Assembly (NCBI RefSeq): GCF_003595195.1
Contig: NZ_CP032418.1
Coordinates: forward strand, 508,501 to 572,500
Length of the DNA stretch: 64,000 bases
Direction: 5' to 3'
Source of the DNA: Paenisporosarcina cavernae
GTDB lineage: Bacteria; Bacillota; Bacilli; Bacillales_A; Planococcaceae
Shown: positions 47,458 through 55,774 of the stretch, in pieces
How the letters are laid out: every line of letters starts with the position of its first letter
Numbering within the stretch: position 1 is the first letter of the stretch
Made by a program: the position numbers and the translations under genes
Notes under the pieces: model-generated
What the model saw: the letters and a program-made list of their open reading frames with translations, nothing else
What the model was told of the DNA's origin: nothing
Database searches by the model: none

Positions 47458-49662
47458 CTAATGGAGCTCGAGATTCCCGTCTGCGTTCAGTTTTGCGATG
47501 ATACGGCTTGCACCACTTGCGAATGAATGTTGGCGATTGCCAATCAAAATATTCGTGTTAGGATGTGCGTAATCGATGCGAATAATACCATCAGCTGGAA
47601 CAGAAATAACCGTTTTCACTCCAACTTCGGACCCAACTTCATCAAGCGTGACGTTACGACCAGCGCGAATTTCACCGCCACGACAAACGCCTTGAACGGA
47701 TACATCGTTTCCAGCTTTCAAAACGGAGTGGTACACACCATGGCCAGTGACGTTAATATTCCCGCTACAATAAAGTGTGCTATTAATCGCATACGGCACG
47801 GTTAAAAACGCTTTTGGCTCCGGCGGAATACGGTGACTTTCGTATGTCGCACGAATGTCGTCGTTTAATGCTTCATATGCTGCCATAGACTCGAGTGGAT
47901 TACTCGACACGACAATAAACGATTCATACAAGCTATCCGCGAGGTTCGTCCATTCTTCAGACAATACGGAAATGTGCATACGAACTTTATTCACAAAACG
48001 CATAACAATATCGCGGAAATTTGTGTATTTTTTTTCAAATAATAAACGAAGTAAATGGTTCAGCTCACGACTCGTTAACTCAGTTGGCTGTAATCCTCGC
48101 ACCACGAGCAACTGGTGAAGTGCCACTTGCATATTATCCGTATACCCTAAAATTTCGCGAAGAAGCATGACTAGTTCGGAAATAACAAAATTTTCTCGAC
48201 CAACGGAAAGGGTAGAGGAAAACACATTATCCCCGATATACATCGATTGACCTGCTTGAATGTTCCCGCGTGTCACGGTGCCTTTCACATTAACACGGCC
48301 AGAAGCCGTCACATTCATCGAATCGTTCACATTACCAAGTACACGAACGTCGCCCTGGAACTGAATATGTCCACTATCAATTCCGACGTCCCCTTGATGA
48401 AGATATTCTTTAATAATATCGATTTTTACTAAACGACCTCGCCATTCAATGGAAGGACGACCTGGAGCTACAGCCACGACACGATCGTGCTTGAGTGTAG
48501 TATTTTTACCTGTTTTAATAATAATTTCCTGTACTTCTTTTGGGAAAATCGGCTCTCCAAACAAATCCTTCCCAGGTTTCCCTGGAGTCGCAGGAATTTT
48601 CGACGCAATTATTTCGCCTTCTTCGACATTGACGATTTTATTTGCCTCACGAAAATCGACTTTTTCCGTATCGTCCTTTTCCGTTTCGATGACTTCTTCT
48701 ACTAACCAATCCAACTCGCCGTCTTTTCCTTGAATCGGCGAAATTCCTTCCGCAATCACCACTTCACCCGGCTCTTTTAGTACCATCGCTTGTTCAATCG
48801 CATGATAGTCAATCCCTTGTTTAATACCAAGCTGCTGAACTTTTTCATACACATCATCTAGCTTCAAGTCATTAAAAAATTCCACCGTTTCGTCCACTTC
48901 TAGTTGGATGAAATTCGCAACAGGCTGATCTTGAAGCGTACGATGAACAATTTTGCCCGGTCGAACAAATAATACGGCTCTCGTATTTTGAGCCATTAAC
49001 TGAATCGAAAATTCACTTGGTGTTACTTCATCTTGATAATCAATTCCGATGCGATCCGTTTTCGAAACTGCAATCCGGTCCGTTACCTTTAAGCCATTCA
49101 CTTTTAACGTGACATTCTTGCCAGGTGCAATAACGGGGTACTTCTTCTCATCTTCATGTATGTATAACACTTGGTTTTCCACCCACGCACCAAACGGCAT
49201 ATCCTCCGTAATTTGTGTGGAAACGTTTGTGTCTTGCGGAGTCGGCGCCTCATCATATGTCGCAAATACGTCGGAATTTTCCTCTGCAAGGAAAAAATCC
49301 ACCAAATCCTCCATATCAGTTGGAATGGCTTTTTCGATAGATGATGACATTGGTTCAGCTGACGCTTTCGAAAGCGGCGTGGAAGTGATTTCATCTATTG
49401 AAACAGCACTTTCTTGAACAGCCACACTTTGTTGATTTGGCGAAATATTCGTTGAAGATTCGGTTGATAGCGGAGTCGCAGTTAAATTACCTAACTTCGT
49501 CACCGACACCTCCGCTTGTTGTTTCACAATCCCAAGAAAATTCTTCTTTGGCGAATGAAGCACCTCGATTCGTACTTGATCCACCGTCGCCTGAAGAATC
49601 GACAACGCCGTCTGCGTCGCTTCTTCAATCGTATCTGCTTTAATCGTAATAGAAGGCTCCAT
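47458..49662 (-). CDS. fapA: FapA-family (DUF342) protein with Jag-N-like N-terminus
   Basis: 734 residues from the ATG at 49662 (GGAGGAGCG upstream). Residues 1-50 resemble the Jag N-terminal domain (EVLHSPKKNFLGIVKQQAEV). A Ser/Thr/Pro-rich linker follows. The FapA/DUF342 core has a right-handed beta-helix of short repeats (GHIQFQGDVRVLGNVND, LYCSGNINVTGHGVYHS) split by a coiled coil (about 520-600). FapA proteins are linked to flagellar assembly or cell-surface polymer control; the exact role is not settled. It lies 108 bp upstream of the Mur ligase gene on the same strand, with no terminator between. Confidence 0.85.
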   Translation of the reverse strand: MEPSITIKADTIEEATQTALSILQATVDQVRIEVLHSPKKNFLGIVKQQAEVSVTKLGNLTATPLSTESSTNISPNQQSVAVQESAVSIDEITSTPLSKASAEPMSSSIEKAIPTDMEDLVDFFLAEENSDVFATYDEAPTPQDTNVSTQITEDMPFGAWVENQVLYIHEDEKKYPVIAPGKNVTLKVNGLKVTDRIAVSKTDRIGIDYQDEVTPSEFSIQLMAQNTRAVLFVRPGKIVHRTLQDQPVANFIQLEVDETVEFFNDLKLDDVYEKVQQLGIKQGIDYHAIEQAMVLKEPGEVVIAEGISPIQGKDGELDWLVEEVIETEKDDTEKVDFREANKIVNVEEGEIIASKIPATPGKPGKDLFGEPIFPKEVQEIIIKTGKNTTLKHDRVVAVAPGRPSIEWRGRLVKIDIIKEYLHQGDVGIDSGHIQFQGDVRVLGNVNDSMNVTASGRVNVKGTVTRGNIQAGQSMYIGDNVFSSTLSVGRENFVISELVMLLREILGYTDNMQVALHQLLVVRGLQPTELTSRELNHLLRLLFEKKYTNFRDIVMRFVNKVRMHISVLSEEWTNLADSLYESFIVVSSNPLESMAAYEALNDDIRATYESHRIPPEPKAFLTVPYAINSTLYCSGNINVTGHGVYHSVLKAGNDVSVQGVCRGGEIRAGRNVTLDEVGSEVGVKTVISVPADGIIRIDYAHPNTNILIGNRQHSFASGASRIIAKLNADGNLELH

Positions 49663-49911
49663 ACGTCGCTCCTCCAATCTAATTATATATACGTACCGTT
49701 TTCTCTTATTTAAAATGCTCAATAGTTTGTCTAACTATGTAATACTTTCTTAAATCTCCTCACAACAAGTAGGGAAGAGATGGAGAATAGGGTTTCATGC
49801 ATTTTACAAAGGTGTGTGTCGAAGTGTACAGAGTGATAAGATGCATTTTACTTAAACATTGAGGATCAAATGTAAAGAGTATCATTTTTAAACTAAGATC
49901 TGATTGAAGTG

Positions 49912-50140
49912 AAGATGGCAACTCCGAGAAGGCCGATGAAATCGCGACGTCCTATCGCTCATCGGCATGGAGGCATCCTTGCCTTTAATCGCGTAGCGAC
50001 ACAGCGAGCTGAAGACCCTGGACTGAGCAACGCGAAGGAAGCGGCTGAAGCCGCGCTTCCTTGGCCGAACATAACGCCGCGTCCTGCGGCAGTTCGGCAT
50101 GCGGAAGTCCATTTCCTTAAAGCGTCCATCGAAACGTAAA
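49912..50140. repeat. Structured intergenic repeat element, copy A
   Basis: A 230-bp segment beginning GGCAACTCCG and ending TTAAAGCGTCCATCG, GC-richer than its surroundings, with nested inverted repeats (AAGCGGCTGAAGCCGCGCTT; TCATCGGCATGGAGGC). Copy B at 53755 shares the order: (G)GCGACTCC, CGCGAC-TCC-GTCGC, CGG(C/T)ATG, ATCCTT-CCTTT, AAGACCC, CTTGGCCGAA, TCGGCATGC-GAAGTCC, CTTTAAAGCGTCC. It recalls a widely scattered Bacillales intergenic element with GAGACCCCGCAG and GACGAGGAGGC blocks. The gap 49663-49911 holds no recognisable gene. Confidence 0.6.
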
Positions 50141-50228
50141 TCGGAGATTTACAGGCTTTATCCTTATTCATCAAATCACATAAATCGAAGATTTATTTAT
50201 TTAATCATATAAAGATTTACCAAACTAT

Positions 50229-52223
50229 TCACAGTACGTTCTTCACAAACCGTCTCTCAAACTCATCCACATCTAGTGCACGATCCACCAAATAGCCCTG
50301 CACAATCGCACACCCATTCTCCCTCAAAAACTGAACCTGTTCCTCCGTCTCCACACCCTCTGCCACAACCTCACAACTCAAACTCTCCGCCAAATGAATA
50401 ATCGACCGTAAAATCGCCTCACTCTTCGGATCATTCCCAATTCGATCTATAAAAAAACGATCAATCTTCAACCGGTCCACCGGAAAATAACTCAAATACG
50501 ACAACATCGAAAACCCAGTCCCAAAATCATCGATTGCTATACTCACACCAGCATCCCGACACCGCACAATATTCCCAAGTGTAATCTCAGATGTCACCAT
50601 CTCCGTCTCCTCGGTTACCTCTAACTCAATCATCGAAGACGGAATCCGAAAACGCTCCAACAAATCAAACAAATCATCAAAAAACGACTTCTGCGTCAAC
50701 AAATACGGTGTAATATTAATCGCCACCTTCTTATCAAACCCGTCCTGGCGAATCCAACGCGACACCCGCGCAAAAACCTCTGCGAACAAATGCTGCGTCA
50801 ACTTCAAAATATTCCCCGTATCCTCCGCGATGCCGATAAACTCCAACGGCGAAATCTCACCGAGCGTCGGGTGACGCCAACGTGACAACACTTCAAATCC
50901 ATAAAGTTCATCTTTTACCGTATCCCACTGCGGCTGCAACACAAAGTAAATCCCGTGGTCACGCAAATCGTCCCCAAGCTCTTGTTCAATCAATAACCTC
51001 CGGGCAATCTCCGTCTTCATCGACGGATGATAAAAAGCATAACTATTCCCGCGCATTCGCTTCGCTTGATACATCGCTGTATCTGTCGCACTCATCAACT
51101 CATCAAAATTCTTCCCGTCATTCGGATAAATCCCGATTCCGATAGAAGCCGACACGCTAAACGAAAAATGGGAATCGAGCACAATCGGTTGATGAAACAA
51201 ATCGAGCACTTCATTCGCAAACCGCCTCAACGCTTTTCGCTCCGACTCATTTACCGCGATTAAAAACTCATCGCCACCGAGACGTGCAATAAACGCCTCA
51301 CTGGACAAATGTTGTTGTAACTTTTGTCCAACTCGCTGCAGCACCAAATCGCCTTTTTCATGCCCATACACATCATTTACATTCTTAAAGCCGTCCAAAT
51401 CGATGAACAAAAGCGAACACGCTCGGTCTTCGGCCAATTTCTTACGAACCATCTCATGAATGGACCGACGATTCGGCAAATCCGTCAAATCATCGTAATA
51501 CGCAAACATTTTCAACCGGTCTTCCGACATTTTTTTTTCGTTTATATTTTGGAAGTAAACAGAAATTCCTCTACCAGTAGAAGGGTAGGCGTTGACTTGA
51601 AACCATGTATCCAACGGTCCATAATACTCCTCAAAGGAAGTCGAAATGCGTTGATGCAGCGTCTTTTGATAATTAGAATAAAAGAGCGACTCTACCGCTT
51701 CGGGGAATTCCTCCCACACATTTTTATGTAATAATGTTCCTTTTTCTCGTTCCAATACGTCATAAGCTGCACTATTTAAATACTCGAAACACCAATTGTC
51801 GTCTAGTGCAAAAAAAGCGTCCGTCATCGATTCCAACACGCTATTCATCGATTTTTCCGTTTCCAGCACTTTTGTCACATTTTCATGTCGAATCATCAAC
51901 AGCTGTTCGTCAATTTTCGTCACGGTCATCAAATACCAACGCTGCTCGGTGGGGGAGTGACACGGATACTCCAGATTGAATGTTGAAATACTTCCTTCTA
52001 TGACGCTTCGAATACCATTTGCTTCATACACCGCATCACTTTTTTCTAGCATTCGAAGATAATTCACTCCGACAGATGCTTTCGACGCATCGCCACCATT
52101 TTCGATACGAAACCGTTCCCATGCTTCATTCACAAAAAGAATCGTACCAGAAGTATCGATCACCGCCACCATGTCAGGCAGTGACTGCAAAATGCCAACG
52201 GACTCTTTCTCAAGTGGTCCCAT
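50229..52223 (-). CDS. PAS-PAS-GGDEF-EAL dual-domain c-di-GMP protein, in operon with comK
   Basis: 664 residues, cytosolic. Two PAS domains (about 8-120, MVAVIDTSGTILFVNEAWE; about 125-240, DAFFALDDNWCFEYLNSAA), a GGDEF domain with intact RLGGDEF, and an EAL domain with GFEVLSRW (EVL in place of EAL), MIELEVTEETE, AIDDFGTGFS and AEGVET. Either activity is possible; EVL variants can still be active. GGGAGGG precedes ATG 52223 and overlaps the stop of the ComK-family gene 11 nt upstream, so the two are read as one operon. Confidence 0.88.
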   Translation of the reverse strand: MGPLEKESVGILQSLPDMVAVIDTSGTILFVNEAWERFRIENGGDASKASVGVNYLRMLEKSDAVYEANGIRSVIEGSISTFNLEYPCHSPTEQRWYLMTVTKIDEQLLMIRHENVTKVLETEKSMNSVLESMTDAFFALDDNWCFEYLNSAAYDVLEREKGTLLHKNVWEEFPEAVESLFYSNYQKTLHQRISTSFEEYYGPLDTWFQVNAYPSTGRGISVYFQNINEKKMSEDRLKMFAYYDDLTDLPNRRSIHEMVRKKLAEDRACSLLFIDLDGFKNVNDVYGHEKGDLVLQRVGQKLQQHLSSEAFIARLGGDEFLIAVNESERKALRRFANEVLDLFHQPIVLDSHFSFSVSASIGIGIYPNDGKNFDELMSATDTAMYQAKRMRGNSYAFYHPSMKTEIARRLLIEQELGDDLRDHGIYFVLQPQWDTVKDELYGFEVLSRWRHPTLGEISPLEFIGIAEDTGNILKLTQHLFAEVFARVSRWIRQDGFDKKVAINITPYLLTQKSFFDDLFDLLERFRIPSSMIELEVTEETEMVTSEITLGNIVRCRDAGVSIAIDDFGTGFSMLSYLSYFPVDRLKIDRFFIDRIGNDPKSEAILRSIIHLAESLSCEVVAEGVETEEQVQFLRENGCAIVQGYLVDRALDVDEFERRFVKNVL

Positions 52224-52234
52224 ACGATCCCTCC

Positions 52235-52717
52235 CTACGAACGTTCCAAATTTCTTGCTCTATATACCATCATTATCGTCCGATTTAACTGTTTTTCAAG
52301 CGTATGCCGAGAAGCATTCACTTCAATCGTAGCAGCGTCTGCATACAACAACACCGTCTTTTTATTCGCCAAATCATACGCATAAATCGAATACTCTTGA
52401 TTGAAAATCCACATACACTCCGGATGCTTCGGGGAACGCGTCGGAAAACACGAAAAATTGGCATCCCCGAGATACACCGGCGTCTTCCGGTCGTATTTTA
52501 AATAATGGCGCGCAGCCTTAATTCGTCCCTCATAATCGGAAAAATACCGGAGGCATACTAACTGCAGCAACTCCAAACATGATTTTTTCGAAAAATAGCT
52601 GCCACTTTCTGTCACTATCTCTGTCTGATAATCCCCTGTAAATACTGGCTTCAACACACGCGTCTTCTCATTTATCCAAACCGAATCACAATGCTCCACA
52701 ATATGCCCCCATTCCAT
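52235..52717 (-). CDS. comK: ComK-family competence transcription factor
   Basis: ComK activates the DNA-uptake and recombination genes. Aligned features: a Ser-Cys pair (KKSC), then YEGR, KTPV, CFPTRSPKHPECMWI, corresponding to YAGR, KPP and FPTLSSTRPQCGWI of B. subtilis ComK, and the tail LEKQLNRTIMM matching FENQVYRTAW. 160 residues from ATG 52717. The frame extends to a TTG at 52792 without support. A GTG at 52699 with GGGGG 6 nt before it is a fair alternative. The C-terminal extension of the Bacillus protein is missing, as in other Planococcaceae-type homologues. A possible K-box (52761-52804) suggests autoactivation. Confidence 0.82.
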   Translation of the reverse strand: MEWGHIVEHCDSVWINEKTRVLKPVFTGDYQTEIVTESGSYFSKKSCLELLQLVCLRYFSDYEGRIKAARHYLKYDRKTPVYLGDANFSCFPTRSPKHPECMWIFNQEYSIYAYDLANKKTVLLYADAATIEVNASRHTLEKQLNRTIMMVYRARNLERS

Positions 52718-52760
52718 AATTTGACTGTAGCACACCAAACTCTTGCGAAACAAGTCGGAA

Positions 52761-52804
52761 AATACATACTTTTCTGTAAATTTGTTCGACAAAACATTCG
52801 TTTT
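52761..52804 (-). promoter_or_regulatory. Candidate K-box between comK and the sigma-factor gene
   Basis: AATA-CATAC-TTTT at 52761-52773 and AAAC-ATTCG-TTTT at 52792-52804: two AT-boxes, each one base from AAAA-N5-TTTT, with exactly 18 bp between. This is a spacing used by ComK. A weak sigma-A pair on the minus strand (TTGTTT, 18 bp, TACAGT) follows. AT-rich sequence makes single boxes common, so the spacing is the main support. Confidence 0.45.
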
Positions 52805-52932
52805 CCATGGTCAAAACAACACGTTTCTCATACCGAAACGTTATCTTTCTTCCTTTTACACACAATTCTAAGCAGGATACGATGCACCTACCTAGGAAAA
52901 CATGCGAGTGCACGCGCAGAAACGATCACCCT

Positions 52933-53397
52933 ATGGAAACCTTTGAAACATGTCTCGCTCAGTTCGAACCCATGATTTCCGCCTGTATGCGTAAGCTTCA
53001 TATCTACAAAAACCACGCTGATTACATCCAAAGCGGTCGAATTGCCCTTTGGAAAGCATGGAAAAACTTCGATTCGAACACAGGCAACTTTGCTGCCTAT
53101 GCCTACCGATCGATTTACGGCGCCATGCTCGACGAAATGACCCGTCAAAATGCATACGACGTCGACGAAATGTCGGAAGACCATGCGGCCCCTGCGGGGA
53201 ATGAAACCAATCATCCCGAGATTCCGTTTGAGATTCTGCCCGAGAAGGACCGTGAATTACTCTTTCTACTATATATAGAAGGTAAAAAACTCCGGGAAGT
53301 CACATCCCACTTTCACATGACCGAAGCAGCACTCAAAAAAAGAAAGGAGCGCGCTTTGTTCAAGCTCCGCAACGCGATCTTAACGCGACAATCATAG
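52933..53397 (+). CDS. Small sigma-70-family sigma factor, divergent from comK
   Basis: 154 residues. Region 2 is DYIQSGRIALWKAWKNFDSN followed by GNFAAYAYRSIYGAMLDEM; region 4 is LPEKDRELLFLLYIEGKKLR with the recognition helix HMTEAALKKRKERALFKLRN. Regions 1 and 3 are missing, as in small alternative sigma factors. ATG 52933 fits the normal N-terminus but has no clear ribosome site; ATG 52882 with AGGA upstream would add 17 residues. The position opposite comK suggests a role in competence control, comparable in idea to SigH in staphylococci, but this is inference. No anti-sigma gene is adjacent. Confidence 0.78.
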   Translation: METFETCLAQFEPMISACMRKLHIYKNHADYIQSGRIALWKAWKNFDSNTGNFAAYAYRSIYGAMLDEMTRQNAYDVDEMSEDHAAPAGNETNHPEIPFEILPEKDRELLFLLYIEGKKLREVTSHFHMTEAALKKRKERALFKLRNAILTRQS

Positions 53398-53399
53398 AA

Positions 53400-53436
53400 A
53401 AGAGGAGAGAAGCCTCCGCGCTCCTCTCCTCTTAAA
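53400..53436 (+). terminator. Hairpin after the sigma-factor gene
   Basis: AAGAGGAGAG (53400-53409) pairs with CTCTCCTCTT (53424-53433). No T-run follows, so termination may be inefficient. Confidence 0.5.
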
Positions 53437-53444
53437 AATGGAAA

Positions 53445-53582
53445 TCGCACATCATCTAAGGAAATAAGATACTCGTTATTCCAATTTCCAATCCATTCGG
53501 TTGTTTTTACTTACGCAAAAACTGATTTGACAGGAGGTAAGTCAAGATACTTGAATCGCACCAAATATGAAATTATCGCACA
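53445..53582. repeat. TCGCAC motifs with 20-bp phase
   Basis: TCGCAC at 53445 (in ATCGCACATCATCT), 53556 and 53576; the last two are exactly 20 bp apart. Same motif family as at 12.7, 21.9 and 61-63 kb. Part of a 535-bp stretch without genes (53398-53932 and on to 54116). Confidence 0.5.
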
Positions 53583-53672
53583 TCTCGTAGGACAAACGAA
53601 ATACGCTCAGTTCCAATTTCCATCCTAGAATAGTACAATTCCGTTCGGTTGTTTTTGCTAGTGCAAAAACTG
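53479..53672. repeat. Direct repeat pair around a GTTTTT...CAAAAAC hairpin
   Basis: The segment at 53479-53526 and the one at 53611-53672 share TTCCAATTTCCA, CGTTCGG or CATTCGG, then GGTTGTTTTT, 5-6 variable bases and GCAAAAACTGA. GTTTTT and AAAAAC can pair in each copy. Copies are in the same orientation about 135 bp apart. Confidence 0.55.
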
Positions 53673-53754
53673 AATACACAACCAGCAATTTTTAAAAGGG
53701 TATTAAATTAGTGGGATGTCTCTTATGCATTTGCATGTTGTATAAATTACTTTA

Positions 53755-53985
53755 AATGCAGAAGACGGCGACTCCGGACCGAAAGAACGCGACATCCTTG
53801 TCGCATTTCGGTATGCAGGTATCCTTACCTTTCGGGAAAAGCTTGAGTTTAAGACCCCGCAGTCGTTATACGACGAGGAGGCTTAAGCCAAGCCTGCTTG
53901 GCCGAAAAATCGCGACTTCCTGTCGCATTTCGGCATGCAGAAGTCCTTTTCTTTAAAGCGTCCGTCGGATGCTAAATATAACTGT
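53755..53985. repeat. Structured intergenic repeat element, copy B
   Basis: Begins GGCGACTCCGG and ends TTTAAAGCGTCCGTC. Contains AAGACCCCGCAG and CGACGAGGAGGCTT, the blocks typical of the scattered Bacillales element, plus two CGCGACnTCCTGTCGCATTTCGG-like hairpins (here split: CGCGACATCC with GTCGCATTTCGG, and CGCGACTTCC with GTCGCATTTCGG). See copy A for the shared order. Confidence 0.6.
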
Positions 53986-54057
53986 CGGATGCTAAAGCTA
54001 TCTTAAATATATTTAAACTTAAAACACCATCCACTTTATTACATTTCCATTACATAC

Positions 54058-54084
54058 GTTTGAAGCAAAACTCTGGAAGGGTAT
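54058..54084 (+). promoter_or_regulatory. Sigma-B promoter of the YflT-domain stress gene
   Basis: GTTTGA at 54058-54063, a 15-bp spacer, GGGTAT at 54079-54084. Both elements are close to the sigma-B consensus. The ATG is 33 bp further on with AGGAGGA before it. The product is of a class known to be sigma-B controlled. Confidence 0.75.
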
Positions 54085-54116
54085 GGATAAACAAATAACC
54101 CTTAGGAGGAAATACA

Positions 54117-55544
54117 ATGAAATTCGAAACAAATCGACACGTTGAAATTGCTCGCACTGAGGACGAAATGTACGAAAGATTAGAAGCGATGAAAGCTCAA
54201 GGATTTAACGAAAGTGACATACATGTAATCTCAAAAGACCATGGGCATATGCATACATTAAATCGATTCTCCGAAGTATCAGCACACGAAGCTGGCACAT
54301 TCATGGATAAGTTCAAATCATGGTTTAGTGGAACTGACGCAACGTCAGAAGGTCTTCGTAAACTTAATCTCGAAGACACAGAACGCCAACGTTTCGCTCG
54401 CGAAGTAGAAAACGGTGGATTTGTTTTATACACGGATGCACAACCAACGTCAGCCAACGTCAACACAACGGAACAAGGGTATGACACATTCGGACAATCT
54501 GGTAATACGTATGAGTCGTATCACGGGGAAGAACGCCCAATGCAAGCGACTGAACCAGGTTTTGATGACACCGCACGTTCAGAAGAAGGTACCACAACAT
54601 TTGGAACACACGAACCGGAATTTACTGACACAGCGCGCTCAGAAGCGACGTCTACTGAACCAGCAAGTGACTATTCGAAAGAACAAGGATTTACTCCTTC
54701 CACAAACGAATTCGTCAACGAGTCAGAAGGTCGTTTCGATGAGCCAGTCGACCGATTCGAACGTGGAGAAACGTTCATGGAAAGTGGTTTAAAAGCCAAT
54801 GACTATGATACATTCAGTCACCATACACAAGAAGAAAAAATGGTTGCAGAACACCGTCCAACCATTGATGAAGCACGTCGTTCGGATCGAGACGAATTCC
54901 AAGAAACAACAGATCAAACGGAATTCTCAGCGAATCAATCGAACGAGCCGTATAATACGGAATCTCAAACAACGCAATTCCGTGCGGAGCAAGCAGGGGA
55001 CTCCACACGCGAGGAATTTCAATCTTCTGCAGAACGCATTAATAGCGCATACAATGGATCGACCAGTGAATATACAACGCAGTCTGAACCATCCCTTACA
55101 TCAACACGTAGTAATTTTGAGGAACCAACAGAAACGACAATCCGTAGTAATTTCGAAGCGTCATCTGAACATGAGCTGGCAAAAGATCAAACAGAAGAAT
55201 TTGAATCAGAAACACGTGACCCACAATTCTTGAACCAAACAGGTGCAGACCCAAATCTAGGACCAGCTCCTTTTGGGAATGAAACATCTGAAAAACTGAC
55301 AGAAGATATGAAACATGATTTTTCTCAAGATCCACGTGCAGAAGAAACACCGCTAGACGACACGGGATACGAAGAAAATGGACACGGCAATGCATTCGCG
55401 TTCGACACGAACTCTACTGAAAACGAAATCCCAACAGGGGGAGTAGAAGATGAGCCAACTTCGAACTTGTCGTACGAAGAACGCATGCGTCAAGAAAAAT
55501 TACGTCACCCAGATACGGAAGGTCCACAAAACCGTCTGTTCTAG
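54117..55544 (+). CDS. YflT-domain general stress protein with long acidic tail
   Basis: 475 residues. Residues 1-100 match the heat-induced YflT (general stress protein 17M) domain: EIARTEDEMYERLEAMKAQG, DIHVISKD, REVENGGFVLYTD. The remaining 370 residues are low-complexity, rich in Glu, Thr, Ser, Gln and Asn, with recurring phrases (FDDTARSE, FTDTARSE, RSNFEEPTE, RSNFEASSE), and are probably disordered and very acidic. YflT proteins are usually only about 110-170 residues, so the tail is exceptional. The sigma-B promoter agrees with a stress role. Function unknown; a hydration or chaperone-like role for the tail is speculation. Confidence 0.82.
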   Translation: MKFETNRHVEIARTEDEMYERLEAMKAQGFNESDIHVISKDHGHMHTLNRFSEVSAHEAGTFMDKFKSWFSGTDATSEGLRKLNLEDTERQRFAREVENGGFVLYTDAQPTSANVNTTEQGYDTFGQSGNTYESYHGEERPMQATEPGFDDTARSEEGTTTFGTHEPEFTDTARSEATSTEPASDYSKEQGFTPSTNEFVNESEGRFDEPVDRFERGETFMESGLKANDYDTFSHHTQEEKMVAEHRPTIDEARRSDRDEFQETTDQTEFSANQSNEPYNTESQTTQFRAEQAGDSTREEFQSSAERINSAYNGSTSEYTTQSEPSLTSTRSNFEEPTETTIRSNFEASSEHELAKDQTEEFESETRDPQFLNQTGADPNLGPAPFGNETSEKLTEDMKHDFSQDPRAEETPLDDTGYEENGHGNAFAFDTNSTENEIPTGGVEDEPTSNLSYEERMRQEKLRHPDTEGPQNRLF

Positions 55545-55590
55545 TAAACTCACTATATAGCTCTTCACTATATAGAAATGACCTCTTTTT

Positions 55591-55620
55591 AAAACCCCCG
55601 TTCACTAGACGGGGGTTTTA
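55591..55620 (+). terminator. Terminator of the stress-protein gene
   Basis: AAAACCCCCGT and ACGGGGGTTTT (55591-55601, 55609-55619) pair perfectly. Confidence 0.92.
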
Positions 55621-55710
55621 CATTGTGCTCCATTCCTCTTAGTTTCATTAGGCACACTTACCTATTATTTGGAAAATCAATTTGCAATATGTTAATAAAA
55701 ACCTTTCAAA

Positions 55711-55737
55711 GTTTCAAAAACAAGACATTCGGGGTAT
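55711..55737 (+). promoter_or_regulatory. Sigma-B promoter of the GAF-GGDEF gene
   Basis: GTTTCA at 55711-55716, 15-bp spacer, GGGTAT at 55732-55737: the same geometry as the promoter at 54058. The expected start leaves about 30 nt before ATG 55775. Confidence 0.75.
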
Positions 55738-55774
55738 AGTTAGGATATTAACTAGACAAACGAGGTGTTCCGTC

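Noticed and set aside
49909-50139. Protein-coding frames across the structured repeat element
   Set aside because: The sequence is explained by nested inverted repeats shared with 53755-53985; the second copy does not keep the frame.
54415-55233. Two frames inside the YflT-tail gene in another phase
   Set aside because: By-product of the low-complexity acidic tail; translation is Gln/Asn/Arg-rich without pattern.
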